Assembly (NCBI RefSeq): GCF_001649575.2
Contig: NC_051432.1
Coordinates: 22,889,415 to 22,953,414 of the forward strand
Direction: 5' to 3'
From: Kryptolebias marmoratus
Lineage: Eukaryota > Chordata > Actinopteri > Cyprinodontiformes > Rivulidae
Length of the DNA stretch: 64,000 nucleotides
The notes beneath the pieces are model-generated. The model was not told where the DNA came from. It saw only the letters and a list, made by a program, of their open reading frames with translations, and ran no database searches. Positions 46,080-59,247 of this stretch are shown piece after piece. How positions within the stretch are numbered: position 1 is the first letter of the stretch; each line of letters opens with the position of its first letter. The translations under genes and the position numbers were made by a program.

Positions 46080-49000
46080 ATGAACAGTGGGGCTCTGGAG
46101 CAGCAGGACGGGGGCTCGGAGGTGGACCTGAACCCACAGAAGCGGTTCCGAACAACAGAAGATGGAGAGGCGACAGAGACCGGAGGAGGAGGAGGAAGGC
46201 AGGAGGAGACGAGCGCAGTGGATGTGGTGGGTGAAGGACACCCACCTGACGTAAAGAATGAAGAAGCAGAAGTGTTTAACCTTGTTTACAGGGCGGGATG
46301 ACTCATTCTGCCCACATTTATTATTATCAGTCACCGTTTGATAAAAGACCTTTTGACCCCTCTCGGTCCCGATGACGCCGTGATGCTCTGTTTTTATGTT
46401 GAAGAACAACTGATGTTTTCGTTTCATTGTTTCCTGTTGCAATATGTCACATTTACACGACCCTTTAGTTTAGGAAGTGTGACCTGTGGCACTTTTACTC
46501 ATGTTCAGGTTCACTTCCCTCCTGGGCTTAACGTTTGTCCCAATTTGCGTGGTTGCTGTTTTTGTTTGGTTGCCAGGGCATCACGCGGCTGCACTGAGCG
46601 TGAACTTTCTGTCTGTGTCTTCCTGTGTTCAGAGTATCATCATGCCGGTGCACAACGCGTCCTGTTGGCTGGATGAGTGTCTGCGGGGCGTTTTACACCA
46701 AGACTTCACTGGATCCATGGAGCTGTCGGCGTTTGATGATGCAAGCACTGTGTGTTTGTTGGCTCGTGTTTGCTCATGTGCACGTCAGAATAGGTCATTT
46801 GTCCTAAACATCCACAGCGTGATCTTTCTCACTCTTCGTGTCCATCAGGACGACTCAAGGAAAGTGTTGGAGGGTTGGAGGGAAAAGCTGCAGGCGAGAG
46901 GCATCACAGTGGTGATCTCTGGTCACAGTTCGCCCCAACCCAGAGGAGGTCAGTTGAGTTAACTATTTTTCAGCCACCACTTCACTGTCTAAATACAACT
47001 TCCATGGGCAGGTGCTCCCTCGTGTCCCAGATGTTTAAATTCCCCACAATTAGGCAAAAGCGTGTGATGTTTATTAATTCTAATCTTACTTTATTTTTTT
47101 AAAAAAAGGTTTGAAGTCCTGTTGGGTTTTTTTTTTTTTCAAAACATTTTTGGATTTGCCACATCCTGGATGACTGATTAGCCTCTTAGCCTCAGATATT
47201 TTGGCACTACAGCACATAAAAAAAAGGCCTTGTACATAAAACTAAATGTTCACATTGTTTGTGACACAGCTTTAATGCAGTTGCTAAAGCAATGTGATGC
47301 AAGACACTCAAACAAAAATGTACAATATTATTTGTCTTTCAGTGGGATATGCAAAGAATAAGGCAGTAACTCAGAGTTGTGGACAGTATTTGTGCTTTCA
47401 GGATGCGGTAGGTGTGTTTTATTTCATGTTTTTTTATGATACACACAGTGAATAGACGCTTGCTAAATCATATCAGTTTATCCAAATATTTACACAACAG
47501 CTTTCAGTTTAGTTAAATATTGGCTGCTTCCTCTCATGACTTTCAATTAAGGGCCATAGAGAGATTCAAAATCTAGGAGCAGAACAAGGGATAACTCTGG
47601 GAAATGGGATTCAGCCCAAAGCTTGGACACTTCTTCGAAACATTTTCCAGCCCTTGGCGAACTCTACATGAGAAACCGTCATGCCACTGTTTTAATTTAG
47701 CCACACGGGCTCAGGAATCCATTGTTACTCAACTCAGTTCACAACTGTCTCCTGAGACGTAAACTGAAGCCGTGTTACATGCAGAGACAGTCGTATGTCA
47801 ACGCTGCACAGAAACACAGAGGAGCTTGTCTCAGATGGACAGAAAGGCAGTGGACACATGTTCTGTCTTCAGATGAGATCATGGGTTAGTTTCTTTTTGG
47901 ACTCCGTGTGTCACAGATGACCAAACTCAGTCTGGTTGTTTGGAGTTTTTAAAGCCCGTGTCTGTGATGGTACGGGGTGCGTCAGAGCCACTGATCTGCA
48001 GAAACTTCTCCCATCTGCCTCCATCTTTTCTGGATCTGTTTATATTTTCTAAATACAATAAAGTTGGTCAGTGACAGAAAATCCTTTCTGCTGTACTTCT
48101 GTCACATAAATAAAGAATCAAAGAATTTAATAGTTTTCAAATTTTTGATGCATTTCAGAAAAAATCTAAACTTTATTTTATAAACGTTCCTCTTTTTTGT
48201 GCTTAAATTGTTGTCAAGTATTGCTGAAGACCTTATTTGGTTTGTCGAGCTAATTCCTCCGAAATGTTCGTGTTTCTAACCGTAGGATGACATCATGTTG
48301 CCTCAGAGAGTTCGCCTCCAGCACGAAGCATCTCTCCTCCATCAAAACGCCGTAAGTTTCTGCTGAACTCATTGCTTATTCGCTTCCTTCCCTCCCTCTC
48401 TCTCTCTGTTCACCCCCCAGCTTCCTTTCTTTTCTCCTCACTTCTCCTGCTCTCGCTCCCCTCCTCTCAGTCTGTGGCGATGAGCCGTGTTCGTGCCGGG
48501 TGTGTGAGCGTGCGTGCAGCTGGCACACAGCGCACTGTGAGTATCCGGTGTTGCTGCTGGCTGTGGCGTGCCGGGGCAGAGGTCAGAGGTTAAAGGTTGT
48601 GTGTGTGTGTGTGTGTGAGGGGAAATGAGTAAGACTTCATGAAGACAGCAGGCTTGCTGCCCAGCACAAACAACCTGCCCTTTTCTGGTATGACTTTAAT
48701 TTTTCATGGCTCTGGAAAAAAAGATGCATACTGTACTTTGTTTTGATTGTAACTTTTGTTTTGCCTCTTTTTTTTTCTTCTTGATGAAGTTCTTGTTATC
48801 GCCTGCCCCGATGGCGAAGGCGGAGCGATAATGTTTTTGCCCTTGTCTGTGTGTGTGTGTGTGTGTGTTCATTTGTTTGTACCTTTTAGCAAAATATCTC
48901 TTGAACCACTAAACAGTTTCTTTTAAAACTATCAGAAAATACTCACAAAGTCGGGTCGACATCTAAGACTGATTACTTTTGGAGTTAACCCAATTCAAGA

Positions 49001-51890
49001 TGGCCGCCACAGCAAAGCGATGTTAGCAAACACAAGAATGACTTTAACTCAGTGAGTTTGACAGATATTGAGCTAAGATATGGTGTGGTAGTAGCTGAGC
49101 ATCGTCCCCAACACGTACTTTGAGTTTGCGTAAACCCTTGGCAGTAACTGCTGGAGCCAACCCTGTTTGTCTGTTAGCAAAATATCTTATAAACCACTTG
49201 TCTAATCTCAAAGAAACTCTCAGAAAGTAATTATTGGATGTATAACTGCAGCTGATTAACTAATTTAAGTTGGTCCTCACAGTTTATTGACCTTAGACTT
49301 CATAAAAATGTCTCTAACTCAGGTCATTTTACAGATACTGAGCTACAGTTTGGTGTGGTAGTAGCTGAGAGTAATTCACAACAAATACTCCAAGCAATAA
49401 CAGATCATTAACGATAACCTGAGATATCACATGAGATTTAACTCAAGTGGCTTTAACCTGTCACTTCTTATCATAAGATGATCTCAGACTAAAACTCTAA
49501 CATGATGGTAGGCCTTTAATTCGTTATGTCTTTCCTCAGACATTACCTGGTTTGGATTAGAATTTCAGTTTATATAATTGTCTTCATCTATTATTTTGAT
49601 TTATAATTTATTTATTATTTGCTAAATTGTATGACGTTTACAATGAAAAAAAAGAAAATCCGAGGCTGGAGTGACAATCTAAACATTTCGAGCTGAATTT
49701 GGAATTTGTCCAAAGTGTGTGTTATTCTGTGGCTTCGACGGAAATGTCTTTATGATTGAAGTTTTTTTTTCCCCAGGCAGTTAAAGCTACAGAAGCAGTC
49801 AAAGTCAACACGTGCATGTGTGTTTTTTTCCTGCTAGCTGATTGGCTGCCGAGTGCAGAGGCTGCCGGAGGGATCCACGGAGCGTTACACCCGCTGGATT
49901 AACTCGCTGACGCGGGATCAGCTCGTCACGCAGGTAAACACGCCAGGCGTTTGTGTTTAATCTGTACGCGGGAGGTCACGTGTCAGGCAGCTACCAGGTC
50001 AGATAGAAACAGGATGTATACCTGCTGTCTGCTGTTTCCACGGAAATGTGGAGGGTGGAGGCGCCATCACTTCTGCCCTCACCGTCCATCAAAGCCTTCG
50101 CAGAGGAAACAGGTTGTCCGCCGTGGGGGGGGGGCGAGGCGATATGAGCAGCTGTTGACTGGAAAGTAAAAATTAATGATAAAAGCTTTCTGGAAAGAGT
50201 TTCATCTTTGACCAATCCTGCAGCTGACATTTAAAGTTTTAGTGCTTTCTATGAATTAATAATAAATGTTGTTTCTGCAAACACATGGATGCCGTGAAAA
50301 AAATGAAAAATGGAACAAATCTTTACTTTTGTTGCTTGAATTCTTGTGATGGATAAAAAGATAAACTCCCGTAAGCTTTGATCAATGCCGCCTTTCCTTT
50401 TTCCTGACATGTTAGAGGAGCAACAAGCAGCCAGAAGGAAACAAGTGCAGGTCTCTGAGTTTAACGATGTTCAGCCATCCTTTTACCTCCTCAGAACACC
50501 CGTCAGTTTTACAACCAAAATACGTTTTCAGGTTTTTAGAAGAACTCTACAAGAAACACGAGCAAAGGCTTTAATCTTGATTGGGAGCGGGACGAAGACG
50601 GCTCAGTTTGACTCGGGTGAGAGTTAGAGCTGATGGACGAGCGTCAGGGCTGTGTGGAGCCAAGCCAGCATAAGGACTCATTTCTTGATTTTTTTTTTAA
50701 ATAAAAAAGGATTTATTAACAAAACGAAGAAAACAAAACCAAAGGGAAAAAGGAGCGAAAAAGCATGAAGCTTGACCGTGGCGTGAAAAAACAAGAGCGA
50801 CGGGACGAACCAGCGAGTCATGAGTGACAAAGACCAGATTATGGCCCAGTCCCAATACTCGCACTGCACCCTCTATCCACCCTCGTGTCCTTCAAATGCG
50901 CGTTCACGTTAAAGGGTTTGGGTGCGTAGTGTGTTCCAATTCTCCGGAGTGCTCTTTAGCCCCGCCCCCTTTATGTACTACATCTGCCCTTCGGCTAAGC
51001 CCGCATCCAGGCGGACTTCGGCAAAGTATTTACCCACAATTCATTGCTGCATGTGACGTTTAGAATTTTTATAGTCTTACTTTCCTACTTTGGCTTCAAG
51101 TTGATGCTGCAGAGATGAATAGAATAGAATATTATGGTTCTATTCAGTACATAGAATATTTAAAATAAAATTAATATAATTAATATCAATAATGAAAGGC
51201 AGTTTCAGTTATTACTTTTGTTTTACTGACATCATATGCAAACAATGAGAGGGCCGTTAATATGGAGGTTAAAACTCTGGAGTATGTGCAAATGGAAGTT
51301 CACCCGTTCTGATTTAAGAAAACACACCGTCGCCACGGATACGAGACAACCTGGACTCTCTCTGTGTGACGTGCAGGCGCTCCAACACAGGCTGCATTTC
51401 CACTCAGCAGACATTCCAGGATATTCAGATGATATTAGGTTTCATAGAGCATGAGAGTGAGATCATGCTGCTCCTTCTCCTTCATCTGTCTTTATTTGTG
51501 CTTTCAGGAAGATAAAATCTAACTTTGCTAAACCAGAGTTATAGTTGTTCTCTCTGTGTTTTTTTTACGTATAGTTCTTGACGAACACATCTACCCCTCT
51601 GATGACTCACGTTCACACTGAACCTCCGACTGAGTGTTTGCTGTTTTCCCAGAACTTATTCTTATTCCTCTTATTCAGGTTTTGGCAGCAGCTTACATCT
51701 GCAAAATGTTGCAATATTACAACACACAAGCCGAAAGACGTGGGTGGACACACACTCACACACTCTCTTGTTAAGATTCAGTCCAGCTGGTTAACTGGTT
51801 GAATCCAGATGTTTTGCACAATTTCCAACATCTGTGAAGGATTTCTGTTGGGCAGTTGTATGGTTTATTTTTTTTCCACTCTAAGAAAAG

Positions 51891-51927
<37 letters not shown>

Positions 51928-54900
51928 ATCACACTGTGTGAATCCAAGGGATGTAGTTAGGGGAAGAAGCAGAACGGTGCGGACTGGCCTTCAGATTCAT
52001 AAAGCAAGAACATTAACTGTTACTAAATACACACACGAAAAGAGGAACAAGATGGGGCGGGGGCCTGAAAGGGGGCCTGAGCACCGGCAGGACAAATGAG
52101 TAGCATCTGTGAGAAGAGAGGAACATACGAGCCGTGCTGTTCTGTTGCATTAAAGGAGGAGAAGCAGGGACAGCCATTAGTCAGAGATCGTGTGTGTGGG
52201 ACGATGGACGTGTGTGTCCATCCCTCCCATACTCCTGTAACAGGAGGACAAATGTGTCTCTGTAGAACCTGGGCTTCTTCATAGGCATCGCCAAAAGGTG
52301 TGTGTGTGTGTGTGTGAAACTCTCAGAGAGTAATTTTTGAATGCGGGCGGTATGTATGGCTTGGAGACTAAAAGCTGTCAACTTTTGAGCATTTATCTGT
52401 TAAATAATCCACTCGTCTCTCTGGAATTGTCCAAACTGTTTGACCTTCTTCCGTTGTCTCAGATGTCCAATCTCTATCTGTCCTAACAAATTAAATCCAC
52501 TTTAAGCTTCTTCCCTGATAAGTCATTTTCATGAGGCCTGTAGTTCTCTTTGTATTGGGACAGTGGAAATGCTCTTACCTCCACGATTAAACACTACAAT
52601 AGGTGTACGTCATCGGACCGTTTCCTGTTTGTTTGTTTGCCACAGTCATTCAAGCTTTTTACAGACAGATTTTAGATTTTACCAAGTTTTAATAATGCGC
52701 CGGACAGCTCAGAGCTTCAGTTTTGGCAGTTTTAGCAATCTCCTTCGATGTTTTCTTTGCTTCTTGCAGGGCAATAATTTGACTCTTTTAAAACAGAGTT
52801 ACATATTTTCCACAACCACAGGATGTGCCTTCTGTTACATTTGACATAAGAAGCTCCTCACTGCATCAGTTTGGGTTTTATAACCTGTTGCCAGCTGAAA
52901 CAATCATCACTGCTGAGCGTTTCCAGGGGGAGACTCGTACCTGTTCACCTAGTTAAACCCAGATGTTCACTTTTGCCAAAAAGGTTGTATATAACCAGAC
53001 ATTAGATTCAAATCTATTTCCTGCACTCTGTTGCGTTTGGCATGTTCTTCATGAATAATGGTTTTTATGTGTCTCAGCCGTCAGTTTTATACTCTGACTG
53101 GTTTTGGGTTTTAGGTGTACACCTCTCACGGGCCCACAGTTGTCATGCCAACGTGGTTCTGCTCAAGAAGGTTGTTCCTGAATGTCGGGCCGTTTGACGA
53201 GGGAGGCAAGGTGAGACTTCACTCCTAAACTGTTTCCGAAACCGCCTCCATGTAGTGTCAGTGCAGCACAGCGGACTTTTCCAACTCTGACAGCAAACGT
53301 GTTCAGAATCAGAAGAACAAACACTTAGTTTCTACTTATGTTTAAATCAGTAGTTTCCAAACTTTTTAGGTGCAAACACACAAAATAAAAGTGACAGAGG
53401 CTTAAAACCTTGACCATAACTGGTTGAAATATATAGTCCTGTTGGACTCAGGCTGACCAGAGTTTCTAAACCAAAACCTTTAGGCTGAGCAGCTGCTCCA
53501 AACATCCTGGCATTAAGACATCGAGATCGAGGCTGTTTGGTTTTATGGAACAAAGAATCGATCCGGAGAGTCTTTTCGGTAAACAAATCATACATCACAG
53601 ATTCTTCTTTGGTTATACGGTTGTCTGCATGTTTGTGTGCACTTCCAACGTGCCACAACTCAGTCAAAAGTCCCTCGGGTTCGCTGAAAACATTTCTCCA
53701 AATATAAATTTATATTTTTGCCACCTCCATCAAAATGTTCCTTAAAAACTGTTGATGGAAATACGCCAGTTCTGCAGACCCTTCGAGTCTCCCATCAATC
53801 AGCTTTCCTTTGCCTGTTTTTTTTTTCATTCTCTGAAGCAAATGTATATCAAAAAGCTGTTATCCACAACCTATATAAACCTCAGTATTTAATATTTTGC
53901 CTAAAGCCAAACGGCTGTGATGACTGACGGCGGATCTTTGCTTCAAATATCACATTCCTTTCACTTCTCTGTCACCAGGGGCTCCCGGAGGATCTGCTCT
54001 TCTTCTACCAGCTCCTTCGTCGAGGAGGCTCTCTGTTCAGGGTCGACCGGTCCCTGCTGGTTTACCGTTACCACGAGAAGGCCACCACTCATTCTGTAAC
54101 AGAGTGAGTCTCAGCACACACCCCCATCTTTCACACACACACACATGCATACTTGGGCACAGTGTTGATCCTCCACCTACACACAGCTGCCCCTCAGAGT
54201 TTCTCATGACTCTCACATGCAAACATGCACACACACACATACACACACTCAAAGTAATCTTGAGATTTTCAGACTTCGTTTTTGGAATTCTAGTCATTTT
54301 CCCAGCATTAAAATGAGGAATTTCAGCCCCGTCTTGTCTGGAATGTTCAGTATCTGTTTGCTGCTGGTCGCGGGGAATCGGATCCTGCTGTGAACAGAAG
54401 TGTCAAACTGACATTCCTGCTCTTGCCCGTTCCTCGCCGTTCGGTGTCTGCAGGTTTGCATGTGTGTGCGTGCCTTCAACTGTTAAAAACCTGAGAAAAA
54501 CATCTTTCCTTCCACACCTTCACTCCCGTCTGTCCTTTGAATCCCTCCTTCCTTCCTCCCTCCCCAGCCCTGCTCGTATATCTGCCCGTGTTGACGCACT
54601 CCTCCACCAGTCGTCTTCCTCTGGTTTTTTCATCTTTCATCTGTCTATTTTTGGAGGCCTATTTCAGGCATGTCTACTTTCCGCTCTCCCCCCATTCTTG
54701 ACGAACACCCTCCCCTGTACTTTCCTACCTACTTCCTCGCTTTAATCGAAGGAACCATCATCTTATTTCTGTCTCTCATACGTGAATGTAATCATCGATG
54801 ACCTTACATGGGGTGAGAAGTCAAACAGTGACTGTTGTGCGAGGCTTTTTCACGAAAACACTGTTTTAAATGTGCTCAGAAGGGGTTTGTGTGTTAAATC

Positions 54901-57900
54901 TTTGCCATATTGCTGCCATGTTTTGGAATCAAAGCCTTAAAAAAAAATCCACAGCAAAGAAATCTTCTGGAGACCACCCAGGCTCTGTGATGGTGCTGGT
55001 TTTGGGGTTTGTTTGCCACATGAGGCTCGTTGGGAGACAAAATACGATGCTTGCTTTTAGAAATGAACGATGAGTGCTTCCTATAAATGTGTATGTATAC
55101 TGTAATTACTCAATATCAGTGTCAGGATGTGTGGAGGAGGTGTCAAGAGTGCAAGCAGTAGCTTCAGCTTTTAGTTTTATTAACACAGTGAATGGCTGAC
55201 TGTTCTGCTAAAAATGTGTGACTGATAAGGAAAACGGTGATGCATCTCGTAAAAACAACGGCAGTTCGGAAAAATTACATAAAGTGGTTTTAAAGATCAC
55301 ACCTTATAAACCTGAAACCATCAAATTATGTTACTTTCTATTCTTTGATATAAATGGTTTTGTAACAGTTTTAATTTAAATTATTTTGCCTCCGTTTTTG
55401 GCCTTATCTCCACTCACGCAGATGTTGAATATGGACAGCTGTTCCTTTCAAACCACAAACATGACATGCAGATGTTTTCTGAACCTCTGCTGCTCGCGTT
55501 GCTTCCAGTGTTGAGAAAAGTCTTAAGTCCAGTCCTGAAAGTCCTCATGGTGTCAGCTTCACAGACAGAAATAAGAGAGGAGTCTGATAACTGAAAGCTC
55601 TGCCTCCCGTTCAACCTTCAGAAACTCCAGGAACCACAAGTAAACCTGCAGTCTGAGGCCGAAGTGCTCTGTTAGGAAAATATGGAGCAAAAACATCTTT
55701 AATATCAGATGGAGCTTGGTTGTTGAGAGCTTTAAATGCTAAAAATCATAAAGTGAAATTGGATTTTTAATTAAAAATCAAGCATGAAAACCAAGTTTAT
55801 TCATTTGCTTTTAAAATGTTGAACGTGTTGAGAAGCAAAACAGGTTTCTTTTGTCTTTTTTGAGAAACTTTACATCAAACTGCTTCCTTTAGATGTGCAG
55901 AGAACACGAACTAACCTTTAGATGACGAGTCAGGAAAGACGATGCTTCTTGTCAAGAAACTGTGACGCTTAAAACAACTGCAAAACTAACATACAGACAT
56001 ATTCACAGTAATATTTTGATTAGTGAGCTTTGGAGATAGAAGTGTTTGTTACAATAAAACAGACTGTTTCCTGTCGATAGTGTTGAAGCTACACTAACTG
56101 CATCATGGCTGCATGTCCGCCATTTTCATCAACGGAGCCAATTATTGACTTCCTAAAAATGGAAATAGGTAAACTTTAAAAACTTATCTGACTTAATTCT
56201 AACAATAAACATAAACAAAAATAACACTGGATTTTAGCTGGTTTATGCTTGTCTCTTATAGGCCAGCTGAAAACCTTTAATTTCACATAAAAGAACTTAA
56301 AGGACAATTTTACTTCAGGTTTAAGGTCATTTATTTACATATAAACAAAACACCAAATGAGTTATGGTTGAATAATTCTAGTAACTGTATGAAAAAAAGG
56401 GCCCTGTGCACAAAAGCAACTTTAGTTTTTGGACACGAGGCAGCGAATGGTTCCGATTTAAGACGTGACAAATACTTCTCATAAAGCGAAACAAATATTA
56501 ATCCAGACGAGGCGTCTGTCACGCCGTAACTCTCTTCTCTCCGTCCCCAGAGAGACCATTTGGAAGCTGCGAGTCGACTTCCTGCAGGAGAGAGTCCTCA
56601 GCCAATGGGAAAACTTCACCATATGGAATGCTGGGAAACAGGGTCGGAAGCTGTACCGAAGCCTGGACCCGATCAGTCAGAGGAAAGTATGTTGAATTCA
56701 GATGTGTGACCCTGGTCGAGTCGTGCTGCGTTTTCTGGGTTTTGTGTAAAGTGTGTGTCAGTGTTCAACACCGCTCTGTGACATCAGGTCAAAGCTTTCT
56801 GTGATGTGGATGAGAACAAGATCCAGAAAGGTTTCTACACATATGAGGAATCCAAGGTGAGTGACTGTGGATGTCGAGTACAACAGGTTTCGTTGTGATC
56901 ATATTTACAGATTACGCTAATATTAGCTTTTCTTTTTGTTGCTTTATCTCCAGGAAAGACCAAAGCCTCGAATCCCGATCCTGCACTACAACGATGCCAC
57001 GAGCCCCTTCATTATCTGTGTTAAACTGGTAAACTGAAAGCATGTTTGCGTGTTTTTTGTTTGTTGTTTCTGACCGCCAGTCCCTCGGGTCTGTTATCCA
57101 GCTTAACAACATAATGATTCAGGGCGTGTGCCCAGCACAGGATGTAAAACACAGAAACATGTCAGGAAATGGGCAGAGACAGCCGCCTGATCTTTAATCA
57201 CACGGTGCTTGTGCAAACATTTGATTCTCTAAATGACTGTTCAGAATGTGTTTGTCATGGTTTCAGCGGACTGTTTGCTTAGTTCACTGGGTTTTTTTCA
57301 GAGGATAGTGATATTTAGATTTAGATTTAGCAGAATGTCAGTCATCCAGGACACGGTAAATCCAAAAAAGGGCTAAAAACCAAAACAAATGGGACTTCTA
57401 TCCTGTTGCTTCTCATCGCATCTCTTAAAGCTCCTCGGATGAGAAGCGAAAAGTCTTCAGCTACAGAACAAAAGTTCAGTTGTTTTTGGTTTTTAACCTT
57501 TTTTTTTTGGATAAATCAAGAATTACTTGTTTATCACGCAGCCAGATTCAGATCTAAAGTGACCCCACCTAAGGGGTCTGCTACAGTAATTGCTCAATTA
57601 TGGGAGCTGGGAGAGGCAATCAGACACGGGACAAGGAGAACTGGACTCAATCACGGTCCGATTTTCTGCAGCACACACACACACACACACACACATAATC
57701 ACCTGGATTCAATCAGACATTTTTCACCCAGATGTAAAATGACTCTAATAGTGAACCTTTCTCTCAGGCTGTAGTTCTTCACTGCGTGTTCAGACATCTT
57801 TACTCTTTTTATAACATTTGGTTTAAGTTTAGTTAAATAAGAAAACACACAGAAAAAGAACCCTTTCACAGATATGGCAACTTAAGTCGCTGATACACGT

Positions 57901-58078
57901 TGTTTGGTTGAAGTTTTTGTGGGGTATTTTTCTTTGTCTTTGATCAAGTTTTACTTTGACTGTGTTTATTGTGCCGTTTTTTTTTTTCCATTTGTAGGAC
58001 ATGACAGAAGGTGTTCTGGAGGAAAACCTCAACTCTTTGCAGCTGAAGGAAGGAACAGATTACTACCATTTCAACTGA
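46080..58078 (+). CDS. b3gntl1: B3GNTL1, GT2-family glycosyltransferase
   Basis: Twelve exons join in frame to about 390 aa: 46080-46226, 46633-46749, 46849-46948, 47343-47407, 48286-48351, 49838-49933, 53115-53210, 53979-54103, 56551-56686, 56788-56856, 56954-57028, 57998-58078. The protein follows human B3GNTL1 closely: [10 protein letters not shown] start of the GT-A fold, [20 protein letters not shown], the DAD metal/nucleotide motif in [53 protein letters not shown] and FCDVDENKI. It is named a putative UDP-GlcNAc:beta-Gal beta-1,3-GlcNAc transferase-like protein, but it has the GT2 fold and no membrane anchor; the true substrate is not established. The first exon encodes 49 residues, rich in Gly and Glu, where human has about eight. 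No later in-frame Met precedes the catalytic fold. Confidence 0.93.
47550..48060 (+). mobile_element. Decayed Tc1/mariner-like transposase fragment
   Basis: In b3gntl1 intron 4. Broken frames read a VLSSDE-like block (consensus WSDES) near 47.86 kb and [11 protein letters not shown] at 47952-47984 (consensus KPASVMVWGC), in the order seen in Tc1-like transposases. Stops and frameshifts make it a relic. The same family appears on - at about 60.9-61.6 kb. Confidence 0.55.
48795..49525 (+). repeat. Two tandem partial copies of repeat family A
   Basis: Starts with TGGCGAAGGCGGAGCGATAA, the family's 5' block. It continues with TTTAGCAAAATATCTCTTGA, AATTCAAGATGGCCGCCACA, GGTGTGGTAGTAGCTGAGC and CCCAACACGTACTTTGA. 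A second copy restarts at TCTGTTAGCAAAATATCTTA (about 49172), through AGAAAGTAATTATTGGATGT and GGTGTGGTAGTAGCTGAGAG, ending near GGTAGGCCTTTAATTC. This is the best-preserved example of both ends. Confidence 0.85.
50840..51065. repeat. Possible non-autonomous DNA transposon
   Basis: GC-rich segment with phrases such as CCAATACTCGCACTGCACC and ACCCACAATTCATTGCTGCA, of a kind recurrent in fish genomes. No clean terminal repeats or target duplication found, so the borders are approximate. Confidence 0.3.
51893..51922. repeat. (CA)n microsatellite
   Basis: Pure CA run of about 30 bases in b3gntl1 intron 6. Confidence 0.92.
54104..56550 (+). other. b3gntl1: b3gntl1 intron 8, no other feature seen
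   Basis: 2.4-kb intron with a short CA-rich start (about 54115-54250). The C/T-rich stretch around 54.5-54.7 kb gives a spurious open frame. No repeat family recognised. Confidence 0.45.
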
Positions 58079-58352
58079 CTGCAGAATGATGCAGAAAACC
58101 ACAGCAGCCCTGCAGGTTAAACAGGGTTATTTATGAAACACGTCAACTCAAACTCAGCAAAAGACTGGTGACTGCTGTGGAGTTGGAAGGTATTTTAGTG
58201 GTTGAGGAGTCCATTTTATATGTAAAAAGATGTGAATAAGTTTAAAGTTGTAATAGTTTTGCTTGGCAAAGTTGGCAGCCCAGATATCTCTGCTTCACTC
58301 TTCAACCACAGGCTGGGGTTGTTATCTTTGGCTCTGCTTGTCGAGGTTTTAC

Positions 58353-58358
58353 AATAAA
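58353..58358 (+). terminator. b3gntl1: Poly(A) signal of b3gntl1
   Basis: AATAAA about 275 bases after the stop, followed by a T-rich run. Confidence 0.65.
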
Positions 58359-58549
58359 TTAGTTTTTGGGTAAATGTGTCACTTTTTTTTATTACTCCTG
58401 GGGATTCCCTTTTTTTTTACTGATACAGCTCTTTTGACTTTAACACTTGTTTATCATGAACTAAGTACTATCAAAGTTCCCCACATGGTTTTTCATTCGG
58501 GCATTAATGGGAAATGTCCGTCTTATGTTATTGCTTAAATACAAACAAA

Positions 58550-58750
58550 ATTAAAGGCCTAGATCTTTTTTTTAAGGACTGCATATCACCCGCAGCCTTT
58601 CATGCCAGAGAAAAAACTCTCGAGAGACATTTCTTTGATCTCAGTATTGTGTTGGGAACAACTCTCAGCGACTACCACACCACATTTTAGCTCAATATCT
58701 GTAACATTGAATGAGCTACGGCCATTACGCTACGGCGTTAAGTGATTTTG
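58550..58750 (-). repeat. Copy of dispersed repeat family A
   Basis: The + strand reads TTAAAGGCCTAGATC, then GGAACAACTCTCAGCGACTA, ACCACATTTTAGCTCAATAT and TGAATGAGCTACGGCCATTA, the reverse complement of the family's second half and end. Confidence 0.75.
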
Positions 58751-59088
58751 AATCATATTGTTCAAAAATGCATAACCTCTGTATAAAGTTATTTAAAGTC
58801 GGCAAAATGGTCAGAAAGAAGTCAAATGCAAAAACAATGGTGTGTTTTTACACAAAACCCTTTGGAAGACGGTTATTTGTTGTACAAAAACAAGACAGTC
58901 CTCAGTGTTTAGCGTGATAAAATGTTCCCGTGTTTCTGATCCTGTGTGGACTGCACTCAGTATTTGCTCAGTTTTATCCAAGTTAACGGACGTCTCCTCA
59001 CAGAAGGTTCAACTTATTAAGGGTGGGATATTTTATAACCGGATTTCGAAACGCTCCTTTTCTGATGCAACTGCGTAAAATCAGATAC

Positions 59089-59247
59089 ACACACACACAC
59101 ACACACACATCTGCTACAGATGAACACAGATGGATTCTGGTCAAATTTGTTTCCCTTTGTCTTCTTATGAAACCTAAAGAACAATAACCTCTTTAAGAAG
59201 GCCCAGTCATGATACAAACAAGCACACACACACACACACACACACAA
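59089..59247. repeat. Two (CA)n tracts
   Basis: CA runs at about 59089-59110 and 59224-59247 flank 110 bases of unique sequence. Confidence 0.9.

Larger units (their letters stand above)
49934..53114 (+). other. b3gntl1: b3gntl1 intron 6
   Basis: 3.2-kb intron with a G run near 50126-50134, a possible MITE at about 50840-51065 (GTCCTTCAAATGCGCGTTCA ... CTTCGGCAAAGTATTTACCC, phrases I associate with a fish non-autonomous DNA element), and (CA)n at 51893-51922. No other gene seen. Confidence 0.5.

Noticed and set aside
54464..54745. 93-codon plus-strand frame in b3gntl1 intron 8
   Set aside because: Pyrimidine-rich low-complexity sequence; the neighbouring exons join in frame without it.
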